Part shown: positions 57,388 through 64,000 of the stretch, piece after piece
Position numbering within the stretch: the first letter of the stretch is position 1
How the letters are laid out: the number at the start of each line of letters is the position of its first letter
Source of the DNA: Syngnathus acus
Lineage: Eukaryota > Chordata > Actinopteri > Syngnathiformes > Syngnathidae
Assembly (NCBI RefSeq): GCF_901709675.1
Contig: NC_051087.1
Span: forward strand, 15,571,067 to 15,635,066
Direction of reading: 5' to 3'
DNA: 64,000 bases
Position numbers and translations under genes: made by a program
Notes under the pieces: model-generated
Databases searched by the model: none
Seen by the model: the letters and a program-made list of their open reading frames with translations, nothing else
What the model was told of the DNA's origin: nothing

Positions 57388-57489
57388 TATTCTCATTTTG
57401 AGTGCATTGTAATTTACAACTATTTTTAACTTTTCTGCAATAAATCGGTCAGGATAAATAACTTGCTTATTCTAAACTAGACTTTTTAC

Positions 57490-57621
57490 CTGGTGGCAGC
57501 TCGGCGCTTGCTGAAGCTCGTTGTCGTAGCCGACGAAAATGATACTCATGAAGGATTTGAAGAGGTCCATGTGTGTGCTCACACAGAGAATGCATGAGGC
57601 CAAGAACCTGGAATCCATCCG
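57490..57621 (-). CDS. candidate exon A of unidentified host gene
   Basis: This 132-nt exon (44 codons, phase 0 at both ends) lies between a good acceptor (atgttttcag) and donor (gtaaaaag) on the minus strand. The peptide is RMDSRFLASCILCVSTHMDL followed by FKSFMSIIFVGYDNELQQAP and SCHQ. The clean splice signals, full openness and phase match to exon B make this the strongest coding call outside gpm6a and the transposons. The product is not recognised. Confidence 0.5.
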
Positions 57622-58380
57622 CTGAAAACATTATTGCTTATCTGTACTGTTAGATTTTGTCCCAGTTCTTTATCTTTAATGCTCTCTATGCTAATAGTAA
57701 TTCCTTCTCTGCGAGATTGCAGAAGGTCTAACCCCCACCTCCAAGGTTCTGCCTAGCCTGTGCGATAATGTGTGACCTTACAGTCTTAACTGAGATCAGC
57801 TACTACATATATGCAAAGAGTGTCATAAAGAAGGGATAAGCCAGTGAAAGCAAGAGAACAGTCACAGCAAGATAACGGCATAGCTCAAGCTATCAAGCTA
57901 ACTGAAAACAGGGAACATGCATGGCTCACATGTGTGACTGTACTTGGGGGTATTGCAGGAAATAGGTTTAAAGACGTGGAGAACGATAACTCTGAGATGA
58001 AGTACAAATAAAATCCGACTCAGTCACCATGGTAACAGACTCTGCATCTAACTTGCTTACAAGTAGTTCTGATATACGAATTACCATTGTCGCCCTGCTG
58101 ATTTTGCAAGTTATCACAGAGCAGGTCATCCAGTGACTGAAGGGTCGATCTGATTGAGGTTTTTGTGTTTTTTTCTCTGCTGGTCTTGCAGGTCACACAT
58201 TAATATAAGCACGTAATTGTTCCGGGGACGCAATAGCATAAAGACTACCATGCCCTGATGAGCAAATTTCTGGTGGGACATTCGCGTCATATATTCACCT
58301 GGGTATTCACCGTACTTTGCACGTCGCTCCTCCTGGGTAATTACCGTATTTTCCAGACTATAAATTAATTTGTAAGATTA
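57622..58380. other. probable intron or intergenic DNA, nothing recognised
   Basis: At 58326 accgtattttccagactata resembles the end of another common fish TIR repeat, but only this end is visible. No further exon was recognised. Confidence 0.45.
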
Positions 58381-58990
58381 TCAATTGAGCCAATATGTAT
58401 ACGCGGGAAGTACGACAGTTGCCAGCGGCAGTACCTCAAAGAGCGCAGTCGCAGTTACGGAGTTAATATTACGGCTGCTGTAACTTTGATTGCGCTCCTG
58501 TCGTAGACAGAGAGCTAAAATTTTGAATTTTATTAGGTAGTGATCGGACATAACAGTAGTGTATGGCAGTACTGTTATATTTGAGGTTGCCAATCCTCGG
58601 GATAGTACCATGTCTAAAGTATTTCCATTCTTATGCATTGCTGCCTGTATTGCTTGCATAAAACCGAACATATCAATTATTGTCTGAAACGCCAGAGTAA
58701 GTGGCTCTGACGGTAAATTTATATAGATATTGAAATCCCCCATAATTATTATAGCATCCACATTTGTCACTAGGTCAGCCACAAATTCTGAAAATTCACC
58801 CAGGAAACCAGAATAAGCCCCGGGTGGATGGTAAATAACAGTAAGATAAAACGACGGCAAGGCTGTGGATCAGACAACGAGAACTTAAATGCATTAATTG
58901 AATGAGGGCTAAGTCTAAGATAGGAATTGGATACAAGGGCTACACCCCCACCCTTTTTACAAGGACGCGCAACATGTGCGCTGACAACAT
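58381..58990 (-). pseudogene. L2-type LINE endonuclease fragment
   Basis: On the minus strand: KKGGGVALVSNSYLRLSP, LTVIYHPPGAYSGFLGEF, IIIMGDFNIYINLPSEP, GNTLDMVLSRGLA and MSDHYLIKFKILAL. These are the APE-type endonuclease signatures (GDFN, LD.V.S, SDH) of a LINE different from the adjoining L2-A copy. One frameshift near 58860 is present. Only this domain remains. Confidence 0.82.
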
Positions 58991-59004
58991 TTTGATGAAC
59001 AGCT

Positions 59005-60612
59005 GGCACCCACCTTTGCACGGATCTTCAACCAGTCCCTGGAGCTGTGTGACGTGCCCTCGTGCTTCAAAAGCTCCACCATCGTACTGGTGGCCAAAAA
59101 GCCCACTATCACAGGATTGAATGATTACAGACCTTTCGCCCTGACATCTGTGGTCATGAAATCCTTTGAGATGCGAGTGTTGAGCCACCTGAAGGACATC
59201 ACGGGCCGCCTGCTCGACCCCCTGCAGTTTGCTTACCGGGCAAACAGGACGATGCAGTCAACATGGGGCTGCACTACATCCTGCGCCACCTAGACACCCC
59301 AGGGACGTACGCGAGGATCCTGTTTGTGGACTTCAGCTCGGCGTTCAACACCATCGCTCCTGACATCCTCCACCAGAAGCTCATCCAGCTCGCGGTGCCT
59401 GCCTCCACCTATCAGTGGATCACCAGCTGCCTGACCAACAGGAGACAGCATGTGAGGCTGGGGACCATCACATCCGACACCCGGACCACCAGCACCGGCG
59501 CCCCCCAGGGGTGCGTGCTCTCCCCACTGCTCTTCTCTCTCTACACCAACGATTGCTCCTCAGGCGACTCTTCTGTGAAGCTCCTGAAGTATGCGGACGA
59601 CACCACTCTCATCGGATTGATCCGGGACGGTGATGAGACTGCGTACAGACAGGAGGTGGAGCGACTGGTCCACTGGTGCAGCCAAAACCACCTGGAGCTG
59701 AACCCGCTCAAGACCGTGGAGATGACAGTGGATTTTAGGAGAGACCCTTCACCACTTCCACCCCTCACTATCCTCAGTAATGCTATTCCCTCCACAGACA
59801 CCTTCAAGTTCCCGGGATCCACAATCTCTCGGGACCTGAAATGTACGGGCTACATAGACTCTGTCCAGAAGAAGGCCCAGCAGAGGCTGTATTTTCTGAG
59901 AAGGCTCAGGAAGTTCAACCTCCCACAGTCGCTGCTGAAGACCTTCTACACTGCCATCATCCAGTCTATCCTCTACACCACCATCACTGTCTGGTTTGGA
60001 TTGGCCACCAAACAAGACAAGAACAGACTACAATGGACAATCAGGACTGCGGAAATGATAATCGGGACCAACCTCCCATCTATCCTAGACTTGTACCTGT
60101 CCAGGACCAGGAAACGTGCTAGTAACATCTCTACAGACCAGGGGTGTCAAACTCGTTTTTTTCGCGGGCCGCATTGCAGTCATAGCTTCTTTCGGAGGGC
60201 CATTATGACTGTCAACCCAAATAAATGTATGAGCACCTCATATTATACACAGTAAAAGCTACAAAACAAACTGACAAATAACTCGTTTTCAAATCAGACG
60301 AGTAAAAATTGGTCAAATATTTAAAAAAACGAAGATATTAAAAGTGAAGACAATTTGCAATTCTAGTAATGACACACAAATTTGATGCACAATTTGTCTT
60401 CGCGGACCACATAGAATGATGTGGCGGGCCGTATCTGGCCCCCGGGCCTTGAGTTTGACACCTGTGCTACAGACCCTTCTCACCCAGGTCACAGTCTGTT
60501 CGAACTACTCCCCTCCGGACGGCGTTACAGATCGCTCTATGCCAGAACCAGCAGACACAGACACAGCTTCTTTCCCCAGGCTGTCGCTCTGATGAATTCA
60601 CACCACTCATAG
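59005..60612 (+). pseudogene. L2-A reverse transcriptase, truncated, interrupted by hAT MITE
   Basis: The blocks are [71 protein letters not shown] and LYLSRTRKRASNISTD. The MITE follows, then SHPGHSLFELLPSGRRYRSL to ALMNSHHS. A short deletion near 59248 (after AYRANR) shifts the frame. Without the MITE the C-terminal end is collinear with copy 1. Confidence 0.88.
60139..60466. mobile_element. hAT MITE, family M1, copy 4, inside L2-A
   Basis: The ends are caggggtgtcaaactcg and gagtttgacacctgtg, with an exact 8-bp TSD ctacagac (60131-60138, 60467-60474) made of LINE codons for ..TD. The insertion is younger than the LINE. Confidence 0.92.
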
Positions 60613-60780
60613 AGTCTCAGAGACATCACTGGGCAATAATATCCTGTTCTTGCCACTTAAATGTTGTTAGTCACCTGAATGTTGTTAGTCACTTAAATGT
60701 TGTACAGAGGCTGAGATCAATCGGAGTCAAATTCCTTGTTTGGCATGCACAAACATGGCCAATAAAAAGCTGATTCTGAT

Positions 60781-61145
60781 CCTGGTTTTGTTGCACCATG
60801 TGTAATGTCCCCGGAGGAACACACGGTTGACAGTGACGTGCAGCCAAACAGAAAGTGAGGTGACGAGGCAGCGTATGGTGGGGGATCCAAAATCAAAACT
60901 GTCATGGCACAACAGCAAGTCCGGGCCCGCGCTCGCCACTTATTTCTTTTTATGACACTTTATGCTGCTAAAAACAACCAATCACCATTATTTATTTGTC
61001 CCCATATCTCAAGAGGTTTTGCAAGATTTCCCGTCTGATATGGGAATATTCTTGAATTAAATCAGTTGGTGTGCAATGTATTTGTAATGTAATGTGTGGT
61101 ATTATCATGGTTCCAAACCACACACGATACGTTATTATCCAAGGC
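60781..61145. other. intergenic DNA, nothing recognised
   Basis: No coding segment or repeat end was recognised. Confidence 0.45.
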
Positions 61146-61148
61146 ACT

Positions 61149-61880
61149 AAATTGTCTGGGGCTTTATACCCCTGGCAAGGTCACTCATGGCAAACAAGTC
61201 CTATGTAAGGAACCAGACCAGAGATGTCTCAGAGACCCGTTATGACGAACACAAACAATGGATTCAGTTTTCTCTTTCCCGGACATGACGTGGGTTACCA
61301 GGGCCTCACTCCCTGCCTCCCTCGTACCCTAGTGGCCAGTCCTACACCCATGCTGTCTGGTCCCACCTGTTTGAAGGGTTTGGATGCTAAAAGACTTGGG
61401 CAGCATCAAAAAGCAAGGAAGGACCATGGCGGTCTAATCCCTGGCTACAGAACCTGCTCTCTGGACGTGGAATATCACCTCTTTGCAAAGAAAGACCTCG
61501 AACTGGTGATAGATATAGTCAGACTTACCACCACACCCAGTTTGGGCTCTGGTACCAGTCTTCTCGAGACAGTGGTGGAAGATGCCGGTCTGATTTGGCA
61601 GACCCAAATGTACTGTGAGGTTTTGCTGGGAACGGCTGGCAAAATCCACTGTCAAAAAGAGTTTGCCACCTCTCGCAAAACTTCTCCCACGTGTCAGGGA
61701 GGTGGCCGACATTGAATGCGAGTGGACCATGTTCCGTGCCTCCCTTGATGAGACAGCTGATCGTAGCTGTAGCCTTAAATCCATCGTTGCTTGACCTGGC
61801 AGCAAACACTGAACCTGTCTGTGGACACCAGCAGGAAGGGGTGCAATGAGGCTGAAGGAGTCCTCTCTGACCTTTTTGAT
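61149..61880 (+). mobile_element. old Rex3 5' part with internal deletion
   Basis: tgtctggggctttatacccc, tggcaaggtcactcatggca and the following leader match 33035-33120. gctctctggacgtggaatat matches the start of the endonuclease (33380). At about 61575 the text jumps to the linker (gaagatgccggtctgatttg, compare 34115) and continues to gctgaaggagtcc (34400). About 0.5 kb of endonuclease is thus missing and all of the RT is gone. Confidence 0.75.
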
Positions 61881-61888
61881 CAATGGGA

Positions 61889-62536
61889 CATAGGCGGATA
61901 CAGGGGGTGGCTACCTAGGCTTAAGCCCTGGATGTTTTCTCAAAAGTCCCGGATCTCGCTTCTAAGCAAGGTCTGCGTAAAATGAGCAGTGCCGAAATTC
62001 ACCAGTGGGTGGCAGCATGCGTAGGAAAGCAGCCTATCGCCTGCCTGCCCAGAATAGAAGTGTTTCCCCTCGTCCACATCGTTGCAGCTGCCTGCTGAGG
62101 ACTCGAGTGCCCCTGCGGCAAATTTTAAACTGATAGGCTACCAATCAAGGGATTATGGATATCAGAATATTTTTCAAAAAGTGGACAGCTACGCCACCAC
62201 CAGCAACAGCTGCTGCTAAACAGACTGATGCGCCAGATTTGTGAAGTTTTGACTGATTTTGCAAGCTGGCTATCTGTAATGTGACTGTCCATTAATAAAA
62301 CCATTTAGAGAAACAAACAAATAACAATACAGTAATCTCAACCTGCTGTGAAACATGTATAGTGTGTAAAATTATAAAATATAACTTAAATAGTAGAGGC
62401 TATTTGGCCTTAGTTTAGTCTTCTTAAGACTAAATAAAAAGGGTTCTACCTGCTGCAACAACCCATCTGAGAAAAAATAATTAACAAAACATTTACAATA
62501 AAAAATAACAAGAGGCAAACAATTTCTTCAAAATAA

Positions 62537-62603
<67 letters not shown>

Positions 62604-62647
62604 TCTGGGCTAAGCCCCTGATCTCCTAGAATCCTAGATCCGCCCCT
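61889..62647. repeat. candidate MITE with inverted 'aggggcggat' ends
   Basis: The left edge is cataggcggatacagggggt with aggcttaagccc. The right edge is gggctaagcccctgatctcc with ctagatccgcccctgg. The edges are roughly inverted, but no TSD is clear. The interior includes an (AT)n run. Confidence 0.4.
62539..62594. repeat. (AT)n microsatellite
   Basis: About 28 AT units, followed by three AAAT units. Confidence 0.95.
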
Positions 62648-62716
62648 GGTTCTATCTGCTGCAACAACCCATTTGAGAATATAGAATTGACAAAAAACTT
62701 AACAAGAGGCAAACAT

Positions 62717-63065
62717 CCATCCATCCATCCATTTTCGATACCGCTTGTCCCCACGGGGGTCGCGGGCGTGCTGGAGCCTATCCCAGCAGTCATCGGGCAG
62801 TCGGCAGGGGACACCCTGAACCGGTTGCCAGACAATTGCAGGGCACACAGAGACGAACAACCATCCGCACTTGCACCTAGGGGAAATTTGGAGTGCTCAA
62901 TTGGCCGATCAAGCATGTTTTTTGGGATGTGCGAGGAAACCGGAGTTCCTGGAGAAAACCCACGCGGGCACCTGGGAGAACATGCAAACTCCACACAGGG
63001 AGTGCCAGAGGTGGAATCGAAACCACACCATCTGAACTGTGAGGCGGACGTGCTAACCAGTGCAC
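62717..63065 (-). mobile_element. tRNA-derived SINE with (GGAT)n tail, family S1, copy 2
   Basis: This is an inverted copy of 3250-3604. The left edge has (CATC)n and tgctggagcctatcccagca. The right part holds the inverted pol III boxes (gaggcggacgtgctaaccag, and ggtggaatcgaaacc, a better B box than in copy 1). Identity to copy 1 is moderate. Confidence 0.78.
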
Positions 63066-63086
63066 TCATAGAAATAAATGTATATG

Positions 63087-63122
63087 AAAACAAACAAACA
63101 AACAAACAAACAAACAAACAAA

Positions 63123-63169
<47 letters not shown>

Positions 63170-63172
63170 ATA
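63087..63172. repeat. (AAAC)n / (AAAT)n microsatellite
   Basis: About eight AAAC units turn into about 13 AAAT units and then abut Rex3 text at 63173. Confidence 0.95.
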
Positions 63173-64000
63173 CGACGTCCCGAGTCGAGGTCAGAAGCAC
63201 GCCATCCCCACTGTAAACAGTGTTGACGTTTCACTGCTTCCCCCTCCTGAGACGCCGGTTGGTGGACCAGAATTTGCTCGAAGCTGTCCGGAAGTCATTC
63301 TCCATGGCCTCGCCAAACTCCTCCCACACCCGGGTTTTTGCCTCAGCAACCGCCGAAGCCGCGTTCTGCTTGGCCATCCGGTACCTGTCAGCTGCCTCCA
63401 GAGTCCCGCAGGCCAAAACAGCCCGATAGGACACCTTCTTCAGCTTGACGGCATCCCTTACCGCCGGTGTCCACCAGCGGGTTCGGGGATTGCCGCCACG
63501 ACAGGCACCAACGACCTTACGGCCACAGCTCCGGTCGGCCGCCTCAACAATGGAGGCGCGGAACATGGTCCACTCGGACTCAATGTCCCCCACCTCCCCC
63601 GGGACGTGGGAAAAGCTCTGCCGGAGGTGGGAGTTGAAGCTCTTCCTGACAGGGGGTTCTGCCAGACGTTCCCAGCAGACCCTCACAGAGCGTTTGGGTC
63701 TGCCAGGTCGGACCGGCATCTTCCCCCACCATCGGAGCCAACCCACCACCAGCTGGTGATCAGTTGACAGCTCCGCCCCTCTCTTCGCCCGAGTGTCCAA
63801 AACATGCGGCCGCAAATCCGATGACACAACTACAAAGTCGATCATCAAACTGCGGCCTAGGGTGTCCTGGTGCCAAGTGCACACCCTTATGTTTGAACAT
63901 GGTGTTCATTATAGAAAATCCGTGTCGAGCACAGAAGTCCAATAATAGAACACCACTCGGGCTCAGATCGGGGCGGCCGTTCCTCCCAATCACGCCCTTC
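63173..64000 (-). pseudogene. Rex3 endonuclease end and linker, copy running off the window
   Basis: The minus strand is open from 63884 to 63231: MIDFVVVSSDLRPHVLDTRA, DHQLVVGWLRWWGKMPVRPG, FRASIVEAADRSCGRKVVGA and NAASAVAEAKTRVWEEFGEA. Further endonuclease text (DFCARHGFSIMNTMFKHK) reaches the window edge after one frame change near 63870. It keeps tryptophan codons where copy 2 has stops, so it is better preserved. The RT half is missing: the text stops at the AAAT tract. Confidence 0.88.

Larger units (their letters stand above)
59000..60780 (+). mobile_element. L2-type LINE, family L2-A, copy 2, split by a MITE
   Basis: It begins within the RT (gaacagctggcacccacctt, compare 23346) and ends ggccaataaaaagctgattc. 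It carries an M1 MITE at 60139-60466. Relative to copy 1 the tail is gctgattctgat and not cttgaatc, so it represents a sister subfamily. Confidence 0.9.

Overview
The window is vertebrate nuclear DNA, almost certainly from a teleost fish. It has spliced host exons with canonical gt/ag borders, long introns, fish-type Rex3 (RTE clade) and L2/Rex1-type LINEs, Tc1 and hAT DNA transposons, tRNA-derived SINEs and many microsatellites. There is no bacterial-style gene organisation. A percomorph fish is plausible, but the species cannot be fixed from the sequence.

Host gene 1 (1-18200, minus strand) is gpm6a, neuronal membrane glycoprotein M6-a of the PLP/DM20 proteolipid family. Its first three coding exons lie at 17924-17960, 2609-2801 and 961-1117, and the splice phases join exactly. 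A TATA-like box sits about 210 bp upstream of the start codon. The remaining exons lie left of position 1. Intron 1 (about 15.1 kb) holds a Rex3 LINE with exact target-site duplication (TSD), three SINE copies or remnants, five hAT MITEs, a decayed Tc1 element and an old L2 LINE.

From 18.2 to 24.8 kb lie LINE fragments (L2 types), a solo LTR with 5-bp TSD, a further hAT MITE and a 2.4-kb L2-type LINE.

From 24.8 to 42.7 kb is a deep nest of transposons. An old Rex3 copy (24836-32914) is interrupted by a TA-flanked TIR element (25875-29297) and an autonomous-type hAT (29510-32885). The TIR element itself contains an hAT, which holds a solo LTR and a LINE tail. The 29.5-kb hAT contains an L2-type LINE. 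Next to it a Tc1 element (32917-42730) is interrupted by a nearly full-length Rex3, a nearly full-length L2-type LINE and a second, different L2-type LINE. Relative insertion ages can be read from what interrupts what.

From 42.7 to 54.5 kb come three more hAT copies with transposase remnants or nested LINEs, long GA and GGCA microsatellites, and an almost complete young L2-type LINE (49.6-52.7 kb).

Host gene 2 is a candidate: minus-strand exon-like segments at 57490-57621, 55945-56262, about 55300, 54996-55085 and 54871-54917 look like parts of a spliced gene. I could not recognise its product. Two MITEs sit in its intron.

From 58.4 to 64 kb are LINE remnants (endonuclease part, an L2-type LINE split by a hAT MITE, three Rex3 or SINE pieces) and microsatellites.

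All transposon ORFs seen carry at least one frameshift, stop or truncation. I found no rRNA, true tRNA, CRISPR array or operon, and no new functional system. The notable content is the layered transposon stratigraphy around a conserved neural gene.
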